From Salegentibacter sp. (GTDB lineage Bacteria > Bacteroidota > Bacteroidia > Flavobacteriales > Flavobacteriaceae): a stretch of 25,439 nucleotides of DNA. The DNA lies in NCBI GenBank assembly GCA_024635815.1, contig JAGXIG010000074.1, positions 1-25,439 of the forward strand, read 5' to 3'. Below the pieces are notes generated by a model that saw only the letters and a program-made list of their open reading frames with translations, ran no database searches and had not been told where the DNA came from. Positions 14,655 through 23,373 of the stretch are shown piece after piece. A program made the translations under genes and the position numbers. The number at the start of each line of letters is the position of its first letter. The first letter of the stretch is position 1.

Positions 14655-15542
14655 TTAGCTGAATTGAGCAGAAACCTTTTCGGCTTTTTTGCTTTCAGAA
14701 TAGTCATAAAATCCTTCTCCTGACTTAATTCCCAGTTTCCCGGCCATCACCATATTGGTTAACAAAGGGCAGGGAGCGTATTTAGGATTTTTGAAGCCTT
14801 CATACATTACTTCCAGAATTGAATGGCAAACATCAAGACCAATAAAATCAGCTAACTGAAGTGGCCCCATTGGGTGTGCCATTCCAAGTTTCATTACCGT
14901 ATCTATTTCTTTTACTCCGGCCACGCCGTTATAATAGGTTTCAATCGCCTCGTTAATCATTGGCATTAAAATTCTGTTAGCTACGAAACCCGGGTAATCG
15001 TTAGCTTCAACAGGGACTTTATTCAGTTTTTCTGAAAGTTCCATAATAGCAGAAGTAACTTTATCGTTGGTGTTATAACCGCGAATAATCTCTACCAGCT
15101 TCATAATTGGCACCGGATTCATAAAATGCATTCCAATTACACGCTCCGGATTGGAAACCACAGAAGCGATTTTTGTAATAGAAATCGAGGAAGTATTACT
15201 CGCTAAAATCGTTTCCGCCGAACAATTCTCGTCCAGTTGCTTAAAGATTTTTAATTTTAATCCTTCATTTTCGGTAGCGGCTTCAACCACAAGGTCAATT
15301 TCTTTAACTCCTTCAGGAATATCGGTAAAAGTAGTAATGTTGTTAAGCGTTGCTTCCTTATCGGCTTCACTAATCTTTTCCTTGGAAAGCATTCGGTCTA
15401 AATTTCCCGAAATAGTTTTCATTCCTTTATTCAGGCTTTCTTCTGAAATATCTATAAGGTTCACTTTGTATCCAAACTGGGCAAAAGTATGGGCGATTCC
15501 GTTGCCCATAGTTCCTGCTCCTATAACTGCTATATCCTTCAT
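14655..15542 (-). CDS. 3-hydroxybutyryl-CoA/3-hydroxyacyl-CoA dehydrogenase
   Basis: NAD-dependent oxidation of L-3-hydroxyacyl-CoA (or reduction of the acetoacetyl form), used in beta-oxidation, phenylacetate degradation or butyrate-type metabolism. It has 295 residues and is a stand-alone dehydrogenase. NAD-binding GAGTMGNGIA (8-17); ASNTSS (114-119) includes the substrate-binding Ser/Asn region; GMHFMNPVPIMKLVEII (137-153) supplies the catalytic His139-Glu151 pair; YPGFVANRIL (183-192) and MGPLQLADFIGLD are conserved C-domain motifs. Neither a thiolase nor an enoyl-CoA hydratase is nearby, so the pathway and a gene symbol (hbd, paaH and fadB2 are all possible) are left open. It is 56 bases after the Gfo/Idh/MocA gene and 19 before DUF1015. 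Confidence 0.94.
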   Translation of the reverse strand: MKDIAVIGAGTMGNGIAHTFAQFGYKVNLIDISEESLNKGMKTISGNLDRMLSKEKISEADKEATLNNITTFTDIPEGVKEIDLVVEAATENEGLKLKIFKQLDENCSAETILASNTSSISITKIASVVSNPERVIGMHFMNPVPIMKLVEIIRGYNTNDKVTSAIMELSEKLNKVPVEANDYPGFVANRILMPMINEAIETYYNGVAGVKEIDTVMKLGMAHPMGPLQLADFIGLDVCHSILEVMYEGFKNPKYAPCPLLTNMVMAGKLGIKSGEGFYDYSESKKAEKVSAQFS

Positions 15543-15598
15543 TTTGTGTGGTTTTTATATGAGATTAAGTTTAAAATTAGGCTGAAACTTAATAGTAA

Positions 15599-16564
15599 TT
15601 ATTTACTAAAACTGGCTATAACCCCATTAGCAACACGCAAAGCTTCAGCGCCCTGTTCTAGCGTTACAATTGGAGTGGTATTATTGTTTATGGCATCGGC
15701 AAAAGTTTCCAGCTCCTCTAAGATGGCGTTGTTTGGAGATACATTAGGATTATCAAAATAGATTTGCTTCTTCACTCCTTCAGCATTTTGCAATACCATA
15801 GCGTAATCATCAGGAGTCTCCGGGGCGTCTTTCATTTTTACAACCTCGCATTTTTTCTCCAGAAAATCTACCGAGATATAAGCGTCCCGCTGAAAAAACC
15901 TTGATTTACGCATGTTTTTCATTGAAATTCTGCTGGCGGTAAGGTTTGCCACACATCCGTTTTCAAATTCTATTCGTGCATTTGCGATATCTGGAGTATC
16001 GCTAATTACTGAAACCCCGCTGGCGTTAATATTTTTCACCTTAGATTTTACAACGCTAAGTACAGCGTCTATATCGTGAATCATCAAATCCAAAACAACG
16101 GGGACATCGGTCCCGCGTGGATTGAATTCTGCAAGACGGTGAGCTTCAATAAACATAGGATTTTCTATTCGGGAAGCCACGGCTCTGAATGCCGGGTTGA
16201 ATCGTTCTACGTGGCCAACCTGACCTTTTACGCCGTGTTTTTTTGCTAAAGCGATAAGTTCTTCGGCTTCAGCAAAAGTATTGGTGATAGGCTTTTCTAT
16301 AAAAAGATGTTTTCCTTTGGAAATAGTTTTTTTTGCTACTTCAAAATGAGAAAGTGTTGGGGTTACCACATCTACCACATCTACTGCTGCAATAAGATCG
16401 GCTATAGAGTCGAATTTAGTATAACCGAATTCAGTAGCAACCTTTTCGGCATTTTCTGAATTTGCATCGTAAAAACCTACAAGTTCATATTTTTCAGACT
16501 GATTAAGTAATTTGAGATGAATCTTTCCTAAGTGTCCTGCACCCAGCACGCCAACTTTCAACAT
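15599..16564 (-). CDS. Gfo/Idh/MocA-family oxidoreductase
   Basis: Cytosolic NAD(P)-dependent oxidoreductase of unknown substrate; 321 residues from the chosen ATG at 16564. It has the Rossmann motif GVLGAGHLGKIH right at the N-terminus, IEKPITN (the EKP catalytic lysine motif), GHVERFNPAFR, and VLDLMIHDID with the conserved Asp and His. The DLMIHDID pattern is also found in the GnnA-type UDP-GlcNAc 3-dehydrogenases, but similarity at this level does not prove that activity. An ATG four codons earlier (16576) is possible. I prefer 16564 because a perfect TATTTTTG box at 16590-16583 leaves almost no leader for 16576 and a normal one for 16564, and because the Rossmann strand starts immediately. 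It is the first gene of the minus-strand run. Confidence 0.9.
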   Translation of the reverse strand: MLKVGVLGAGHLGKIHLKLLNQSEKYELVGFYDANSENAEKVATEFGYTKFDSIADLIAAVDVVDVVTPTLSHFEVAKKTISKGKHLFIEKPITNTFAEAEELIALAKKHGVKGQVGHVERFNPAFRAVASRIENPMFIEAHRLAEFNPRGTDVPVVLDLMIHDIDAVLSVVKSKVKNINASGVSVISDTPDIANARIEFENGCVANLTASRISMKNMRKSRFFQRDAYISVDFLEKKCEVVKMKDAPETPDDYAMVLQNAEGVKKQIYFDNPNVSPNNAILEELETFADAINNNTTPIVTLEQGAEALRVANGVIASFSK

Positions 16565-16582
16565 ATTTTTTAGCATTTTTCA

Positions 16583-16590
16583 CAAAAATA
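16583..16590 (-). promoter_or_regulatory. -7 promoter box of the long minus-strand operon
   Basis: TATTTTTG on the minus strand is an exact TAnnTTTG match, 18 bases before the ATG at 16564. A TTG lies 24 bases upstream of the box, just outside the usual 17-23 spacing, so the -33 element is uncertain. Confidence 0.5.
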
Positions 16591-16645
16591 GCATTTTGAT
16601 TGCAAATAGTTTAGCAATTAGCAGGGGAATCTCCCTTGAATTCAC

Positions 16646-16677
16646 TTGGCAACTTTAACTTCTTATGAGTATTTTTG
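16646..16677 (+). promoter_or_regulatory. Promoter of pcm (TTG-N21-TATTTTTG)
   Basis: TTG at 16646-16648, 21 bases, then TATTTTTG at 16670-16677 give a full match to the Bacteroidetes -33/-7 promoter. Transcription would start near 16681-16684, leaving a leader of about 15 bases before the GTG at 16698. It is arranged back to back with the minus-strand box at 16583-16590. Confidence 0.65.
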
Positions 16678-16697
16678 TATTCTAAACGGGCAATTAA

Positions 16698-17342
16698 GTG
16701 ATTGAAGACAACTTTAGACATAAGGGAAAAAGACAGCAGTTAGTAAAAACTGTAAAGAAAAAAGGAATTACCGATAAGGCGGTTTTAGACGCGATTGGAA
16801 AAATTCCGCGGCACTTGTTTATGGATAGTAGTTTTGAAGATCACGCCTACCAGGATAAAGCTTTTCCCATTGCTGCAGATCAGACAATTTCCCAACCTTA
16901 TACGGTAGCTTTTCAAACCGAAAAACTGGAAATTGAAAAAGGGGACAAGGTTTTGGAAATAGGAACAGGGAGCGGTTACCAAACCGCCGTTTTATGTGAG
17001 CTGGGCGCTAAAGTTTACAGCATTGAACGGCAACGCGAACTATATAAAAAAACAAAAACCTTTCTTAGTAAAATAGGCTATCGCCCTAAACATCTAAGTT
17101 TTGGCGATGGTTATAAAGGAATGTCGGAATATGCCTCTTTTGATAAGATAATTGTAACTGCCGGTGCGCCTTATGTACCTAAAGATCTTCTGGGGCAGTT
17201 AAAGGTTGGCGGTAAAATGGTAATTCCTGTGGGCGACGATGTGCAAACTATGACCCTTTTTATAAGAAAATCTCCTACAGAATTTGATAAAACCGAATTT
17301 GGACAGTTTAGGTTCGTGCCTTTGTTGGGGGATAAGAATTAA
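16698..17342 (+). CDS. pcm: Protein-L-isoaspartate O-methyltransferase
   Basis: Uses S-adenosylmethionine to methylate L-isoaspartyl residues in damaged proteins, starting their repair; cytosolic. It has 214 residues. Family motifs are ADQTISQPYTVAFQTE (60-75), SAM motif I VLEIGTGSGYQTAVL (85-99), SIERQREL, and FDKIIVTAGAP with VGGKMVIPVG near the C-terminus. The start is GTG at 16698. No in-frame ATG is available before the conserved N-terminal helix, and the GTG sits the right distance from the promoter. It is a single-gene unit, followed by a repeat copy and a bidirectional terminator. Confidence 0.96.
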   Translation: MIEDNFRHKGKRQQLVKTVKKKGITDKAVLDAIGKIPRHLFMDSSFEDHAYQDKAFPIAADQTISQPYTVAFQTEKLEIEKGDKVLEIGTGSGYQTAVLCELGAKVYSIERQRELYKKTKTFLSKIGYRPKHLSFGDGYKGMSEYASFDKIIVTAGAPYVPKDLLGQLKVGGKMVIPVGDDVQTMTLFIRKSPTEFDKTEFGQFRFVPLLGDKN

Positions 17343-17373
17343 AAAGATTGTTTAAAAAGATTATTCAATCCTT

Positions 17374-17405
17374 CGTCATCCTGAATTTATTTCAGGATCT
17401 AACAA
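17374..17405 (+). repeat. Second copy of the dispersed repeat half-element
   Basis: CGTCATCCTGAATTTATTTC (17374-17393) continues as AGGATCTAACAA. It matches the left arm of the palindromic element at 9377-9502, differing mainly by the longer centre, and the minus-strand reading of the right arm. CATCCTGAA and TTCAGGATC can pair with each other. It lies between pcm and the terminator shared with yidC. Confidence 0.65.
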
Positions 17406-17419
17406 ACATGTTATAAAAC

Positions 17420-17459
17420 AGAAAAGCCGGTTTAAAAACATATTTAAACCGGCTTTTCT
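17420..17459. terminator. Bidirectional terminator between pcm and yidC
   Basis: A perfect 17-bp stem, AGAAAAGCCGGTTTAAA (17420-17436) with TTTAAACCGGCTTTTCT (17443-17459), and a 6-base loop. A-rich and T-rich ends on both sides let it work for the convergent genes pcm (+) and yidC (-). It is the strongest hairpin in the window. Confidence 0.9.
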
Positions 17460-17474
17460 ATTTGAGGAATCAGC

Positions 17475-19340
17475 TTATTTTTTCTTCTGCTTTTGTTGCT
17501 GCTCAGCCTGCTCCATCATTTCCTGCATTTTCCTGGTGAACTTGTTTTGCTTTTTAGGCTTTTTCTTGTTCTCCTGGATTTTTGCGTGAATTTTATCTTC
17601 ATCAATAATCACATATTTAATCACCAGCATAATTCCGATTGTAATCAGGTTAGAGGTGAAATAATACAATGAAAGTCCACTAGCGTAGTTGTTGAAGAAA
17701 AACAACATCATTATTGGAGACAGGTACATAATAAATTTCATATTAGGCATTCCCGGTTGCTGGGCCTGCTGCATACTTTGTCCCGTGGTCATCATCATAT
17801 AAATAAAAATAGCGATAGATGCCAAAATAGGGAATAAACTCACGTGATCTCCATAAAACGGAATGGTGAATGGTAACTCTGCAATAGTATCATAACTCGA
17901 TAAATCGTCTGCCCAAAGGAATCCTTTTTGTCTTAGCTGAAAAGCACTTGGGAAGAACTGGAAAAGTGCATAGAAAACAGGGATTTGCATCAAGGCAGGC
18001 AAACAACCACTCATTGGGCTGGCTCCCGCTTTGCTGTAAAGCTTCATAGTTTCCTGCTGCTTCTTCATCGCGTTATCCTTATACTTCTCGTTAAGCTCGT
18101 TAATTTCAGGTCTTAAAACCTTCATTTTAGCCTGGGAGAGATAAGACTTATAAGTAACGGGAGAAAGCACGATACGTACTACAATAGTCATTACAATAAT
18201 CGCAATACCATAGCTAGGTAAAACTCCGCTTAAAAATGAGAAAAACGGAATAAATACATATTGGTTGATCCAGCCAAAAATTCCCCAACCTAATGGCACG
18301 ATCTCATCTAAATTACGGTCGTAATCGTTTAAGATTTTATAATCTGTTGGGCCGTAATACCAGTTCATATTATAATTAAGCTCACCGCCATTTAACTTTA
18401 AAGGTAATTGTGCGGCAAAATTTTTGGTATAAACCGTATCTATTTCTTCATCTTCAACTAAATTCTCTGATGTGAATTTTCCTCTCTCGAAGGGATCATT
18501 AGTAAGTAGGATAGAGGTGAAGAAATGCTGTTTAAAAGCTACATAAGTAATATTTTCATCTTCCTGTTCTTCAAAATCGCCGCTTCCTAAGTAATCATCG
18601 TCACCTTCATCATATTCATAAATAAGTTCCGTGTAACGATTTTCGTAAGAAATACTCTTTGCGTGACGGTAGCCTTTTAACTGCCAATCCATATTGATAT
18701 CCCTGGAGCTATTAAACACATCGTTTAAGCCCTGAGATCTAATGCTGAAATCCAGCATATATTCTCCCGGTTTCAATACATAGCGGTATTCTAAGAATTC
18801 ATCTTCTGAAACTTTCAGCTTCATGGAGATAATCTGGTTATCTCCACTTTGGGTTACCTCGGGTTCAAAATAAAGGTTTTCGGTATCTAAGGTTCTACCA
18901 TCTGTAGTGGTAAAATTAATGTTGAAAGAGGCATTTCCGTCTTTAATTAAATAAACCGGAATAGAATCGAAGGTTTTAAAATTGGTTAACCTTGCTTCTG
19001 ATATATAACCACCTTTATTATCAATTTTAAGTTCTAAAACATCATTGGAAATTGTGGTAGTATTTTCTGTAGCCGATGGAAGACTAGCTGAATATCCAAA
19101 AGCACCTAAACGCTCACGAGCTTGGGCAAGTGCAGTAGAATCTGCTCCTGGTGTTTGTGTTTCCTGCTGTTGTGGTGGTTGAGTAGAGTCGGTATTTCCA
19201 GGAACTTCAACCTGCTCGGTCTCCTGTTGTGGTTCTACTTCTTCTTCTGAAGGGCTGTTGGTGTACAACATCCAAAGTAAAATTCCACCAATAAGTATGA
19301 ATCCAATTAAGGACTGAACATCAAATTTTTTTTCTTCCAT
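17475..19340 (-). CDS. yidC: Membrane protein insertase YidC
   Basis: Inserts and folds inner-membrane proteins, alone or with SecYEG. The 621-residue protein has a first transmembrane anchor (about 9-26), a Glu/Gln/Pro-rich linker (about 30-65), and the large periplasmic beta domain found in Gram-negative YidC (about 80-350). The insertase core of five helices follows, starting with YGIAIIVMTIVVRIVLSPVT; the Arg in this helix is the conserved functional arginine. SGCLPALMQIPVFYALFQFF is a further core motif. A basic tail (KKPKKQNKFTRK and on, ending KQKKK) fits ribosome binding. The gene starts 46 bases after the pyrG stop, and the pair is probably one operon. The shared terminator lies just downstream. 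Confidence 0.97.
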   Translation of the reverse strand: MEEKKFDVQSLIGFILIGGILLWMLYTNSPSEEEVEPQQETEQVEVPGNTDSTQPPQQQETQTPGADSTALAQARERLGAFGYSASLPSATENTTTISNDVLELKIDNKGGYISEARLTNFKTFDSIPVYLIKDGNASFNINFTTTDGRTLDTENLYFEPEVTQSGDNQIISMKLKVSEDEFLEYRYVLKPGEYMLDFSIRSQGLNDVFNSSRDINMDWQLKGYRHAKSISYENRYTELIYEYDEGDDDYLGSGDFEEQEDENITYVAFKQHFFTSILLTNDPFERGKFTSENLVEDEEIDTVYTKNFAAQLPLKLNGGELNYNMNWYYGPTDYKILNDYDRNLDEIVPLGWGIFGWINQYVFIPFFSFLSGVLPSYGIAIIVMTIVVRIVLSPVTYKSYLSQAKMKVLRPEINELNEKYKDNAMKKQQETMKLYSKAGASPMSGCLPALMQIPVFYALFQFFPSAFQLRQKGFLWADDLSSYDTIAELPFTIPFYGDHVSLFPILASIAIFIYMMMTTGQSMQQAQQPGMPNMKFIMYLSPIMMLFFFNNYASGLSLYYFTSNLITIGIMLVIKYVIIDEDKIHAKIQENKKKPKKQNKFTRKMQEMMEQAEQQQKQKKK

Positions 19341-19386
19341 GCTTTTCTAAACTATAACTTGCTTTTGGTCAATAAGTCGGCCACTT

Positions 19387-21051
<1,665 letters not shown>

Positions 21052-21148
21052 TTATTCAGGGCGCTAAATTACAAAGAAGAATAGAAAAGCCGTTAATTTT
21101 AAACCTAATATTTTTAAAGTTAAAAACACCTTGTAAACTAAGGAAAAT

Positions 21149-21385
21149 TCAGGGTTTTGGAAACTTTCTTCTTATATCCCTAAGCAATTGTTCCATCCCG
21201 TTGAGTTTAAGTTCGAATACCTCGCTCATTTGCTGGCCAAGTTTGCCTTCGGGGAAACCTTTTTGACGATACCAAACCAGATAATATTCTGGAACATCGC
21301 TTAAATAATAGCCTTTGTATTTTCCAAAATGCATTTTAGCGTGGGCAAGTTCTAAAAGTGCTTTGTGATCGGGTTTTATGCTCAT
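21149..21385 (-). CDS. DUF3820-family small protein
   Basis: 78-residue protein of the DUF3820 family, a group sometimes labelled a putative quorum-sensing-regulated virulence factor; no activity is established. Visible family features are the MHFGKYKGYYLSDVPEYYL segment (18-36), YRQKGFPEGKLGQQMSEV and a basic C-terminus (RDIRRKFPKP). Its ATG follows the TAA of the receiver gene with no base between, so it must be translated from the same mRNA. It is the last gene of the four-gene operon at 21149-23202. Its recurrence with the signalling genes elsewhere was not tested. Confidence 0.85.
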   Translation of the reverse strand: MSIKPDHKALLELAHAKMHFGKYKGYYLSDVPEYYLVWYRQKGFPEGKLGQQMSEVFELKLNGMEQLLRDIRRKFPKP

Positions 21386-21754
21386 TTACAATTCTTGCAA
21401 AAATGGTTGAAGCTCAGTGAACTTGTTTTTATTCAGGGGCTTTTCTACATATTTTATTACTGAAGGGTACTCTTTAGCTTTGTCCCGGTCTATAGCGCTG
21501 GTGCTCGAGGTAAGAATAATTATTTTATGCTGATGTCCCTTGGCTTTTAAAGAATCCAGGAATTCCCAGCCATTCATTTCAGGCATATTAAGGTCTAAAA
21601 AAACCAGGGTGTTTTGTTTATCTTTTAAATAATCCAGGGCTTCTTCAGGATTGGTGAAATCTAAAACATTTTTATTATAACCTTCAATCTCTAAAAGTTT
21701 TCGGGTTATAAAATTGGCTATGGGCTGGTCGTCTACAAGTATAATGGTGCTCAT
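21386..21754 (-). CDS. Single-domain (CheY-like) response regulator
   Basis: 122-residue stand-alone receiver with Asp8/Asp9, phospho-acceptor Asp54 (VFLDLNMPEMNGWEF), Thr82 (ILTSS) and Lys105 (YVEKPLNK). There is no output domain. The ATG overlaps the stop of the preceding histidine-box gene (ATGA, 4 bases) and its stop abuts the DUF3820 start. The logical reading is that it receives phosphate from, or passes it to, the DHp protein encoded just before it, and acts by protein contact. This is inferred from gene order. Confidence 0.93.
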   Translation of the reverse strand: MSTIILVDDQPIANFITRKLLEIEGYNKNVLDFTNPEEALDYLKDKQNTLVFLDLNMPEMNGWEFLDSLKAKGHQHKIIILTSSTSAIDRDKAKEYPSVIKYVEKPLNKNKFTELQPFLQEL

Positions 21755-22617
21755 AACTCCTTTGCTTTTAAATGGTTTAATTCGGTTGTTGCCATTTCAA
21801 TTACTTCCCGCAAAACCAGATCCATTTCTTCTGAAGATTGTTTAAGTTTTGGAAGCAGATCCGCTCTACAGGTTTTATCGTCAAAAACTTCAAAAAGCTG
21901 CACAATACCTTGAATTCTTGATAAAGGCTCTCTTACATTATGTGCGTTTAAAGCTGAAATTCGCAATAATTTCTCGTTTTTTTCCACCACTTGTTTGGTA
22001 CGTTCGGCAATGGTTTGCTTTTGGTTCTCTACAATCTGATTAATCTTTTTATTCTGGCTTTTTATAACGTCTAAGGCCTGAAGCAAAGATTTGTTTTTAT
22101 GATCCAGCTCTTCCTTTAGATAGATTTCCTGAAATTTAGCCTGGAAACTATCGCTTATCAATTTCAGCATTTCAATATCTCCAACATCAAAAGCTTTGTT
22201 TTCATCGGCAACCAGCGAAACGGTGAAATCTACATCCATTTTTTTAAAGGTCCAGCACCATAATGTGGGGGATACTAAAATGGTTGAAGCAATTTTTTCA
22301 CTTAGTTCAATCGGAATTCCTTCTGTTTTAATAGGAATATTATTTTCTAGAATTTCCAATTCGTGAGGAAGTAAATTTTCTTTCGGAATAAATTCAAAAT
22401 CACCCTTTACATTGCATTGACAATACACCAAATAAGACCCGGATTGGTTTACACTAATTCTAAAAAGATGGAAATTCAATAGATATTTTAAAAAACGCAC
22501 TGAAACCTGCGAAACTTCTTCCAGACTTTTGCAACGGTTTAAATTGTTGCTGAATTTAGAAAAATTTTCGTAGGTAATTCTATAAACCCGGGAGGTTCTG
22601 TCCTGTAGGGATTCCAT
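21751..22617 (-). CDS. GAF-like sensor with histidine-box (DHp) domain but no ATPase domain
   Basis: 288-residue cytosolic signalling protein. The N-terminal part (about 20-165) has GAF-like organisation, followed by a coiled coil (about 165-218) and a histidine box, SALNAHNVREPLSRIQGIVQ (221-240), with His226 in the HxxR/KxP position. Two helices end at residue 288. The N, G1 and G2 boxes of a HATPase are absent, and the gene ends cleanly with a 4-base overlap into the receiver gene, so this is not a truncation by frameshift. It could be a phosphotransfer protein, a phosphatase, or a receiver partner fed by another kinase. DHp-only proteins with R-x-P-L-x-R boxes do occur in Bacteroidetes. 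The ATG is 12 bases downstream of the AhpD-like stop. Confidence 0.85.
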   Translation of the reverse strand: MESLQDRTSRVYRITYENFSKFSNNLNRCKSLEEVSQVSVRFLKYLLNFHLFRISVNQSGSYLVYCQCNVKGDFEFIPKENLLPHELEILENNIPIKTEGIPIELSEKIASTILVSPTLWCWTFKKMDVDFTVSLVADENKAFDVGDIEMLKLISDSFQAKFQEIYLKEELDHKNKSLLQALDVIKSQNKKINQIVENQKQTIAERTKQVVEKNEKLLRISALNAHNVREPLSRIQGIVQLFEVFDDKTCRADLLPKLKQSSEEMDLVLREVIEMATTELNHLKAKEL

Positions 22618-22629
22618 AAAAAGTTGGAC

Positions 22630-23202
22630 TTATTCCGGGGTTTCCAGTAATTCGTTGTCTATTTTAATTCCGGAAACATCAGCTATGGTATTCAGCATAT
22701 TCACTAAATCTGCCTGAGCCATCAACTCCTGAATTTCCCTTTGAGAAAATCCAGCTTTTTCCAATTCCTGGAAATTTTCATCCGAAACTTCGCTGTGGTT
22801 AAGTGCGGCATTGGTGACAATTTTCACTGCAGTACGAAAACTGGCCGGCATAGAAGGAGAATCTATATGTTCAGTAGCTTTAAATCCTTCATCTTCCGAG
22901 ATCATATTGCTCATACTATCGGCAAAAATTCCGTGAGCGTGAGAGCAGTAATTGCAACCGCGTTGCTTGGATACATTGTAAATAATAAGTTGTTTAAGCA
23001 CATTGGGCACTTCACCTTCCATTAAAGTGTTTTTCAGTTTGCTCCAGTTTCCTTTAAGCAAAGTAGCATTGTTTCCCTGGCATTTAAACCAGTTTAATAC
23101 AAATGGGAGTTGAAGAGTTTTCTTGGTATCATCGTAAATTCCCTGTACTTCAGGTGAGGCTTCTTCATAGGAAACCATGGGGTAGCGTGAGGTTAAATTC
23201 AT
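22630..23202 (-). CDS. AhpD-like/carboxymuconolactone decarboxylase-family protein
   Basis: 190-residue protein of the AhpD-like fold. The redox motif RGCNYCSHAHGIF gives Cys83-x2-Cys86-x3-His90. This suits a thiol peroxidase or disulfide-relay role as in AhpD, rather than lactone decarboxylation. In AhpD a Glu sits 12 residues before the first Cys; here that position is Gln71, so the proton relay is altered. No signal peptide is seen. First gene of the four-gene operon (23202-21149), which joins it to a GAF/DHp protein, a receiver and a DUF3820 protein. No exact promoter box was found upstream. Confidence 0.9.
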   Translation of the reverse strand: MNLTSRYPMVSYEEASPEVQGIYDDTKKTLQLPFVLNWFKCQGNNATLLKGNWSKLKNTLMEGEVPNVLKQLIIYNVSKQRGCNYCSHAHGIFADSMSNMISEDEGFKATEHIDSPSMPASFRTAVKIVTNAALNHSEVSDENFQELEKAGFSQREIQELMAQADLVNMLNTIADVSGIKIDNELLETPE

Positions 23203-23349
23203 TTAGTAAAAGTTTGTAATATGTTGGGGTTTATAAAGATTTTACAAAATAAGTTAAAATTTCAGAACTACATAAAAAAATCTACTGCTTTGCTTTTTTA
23301 TTAATAGACTGCTCATTTTTTAAAATTTACCAGACAAATTTTAAAAGTA

Positions 23350-23357
23350 TATTTTTG
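23350..23357 (+). promoter_or_regulatory. -7 promoter box of the FAD-dependent oxidoreductase gene
   Basis: TATTTTTG (23350-23357) matches TAnnTTTG exactly and lies 16 bases before the ATG at 23374, leaving a leader of about 10-13 bases. No TTG -33 element is evident at the expected distance. Confidence 0.5.
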
Positions 23358-23373
23358 TCTTAGATTTAATAAA

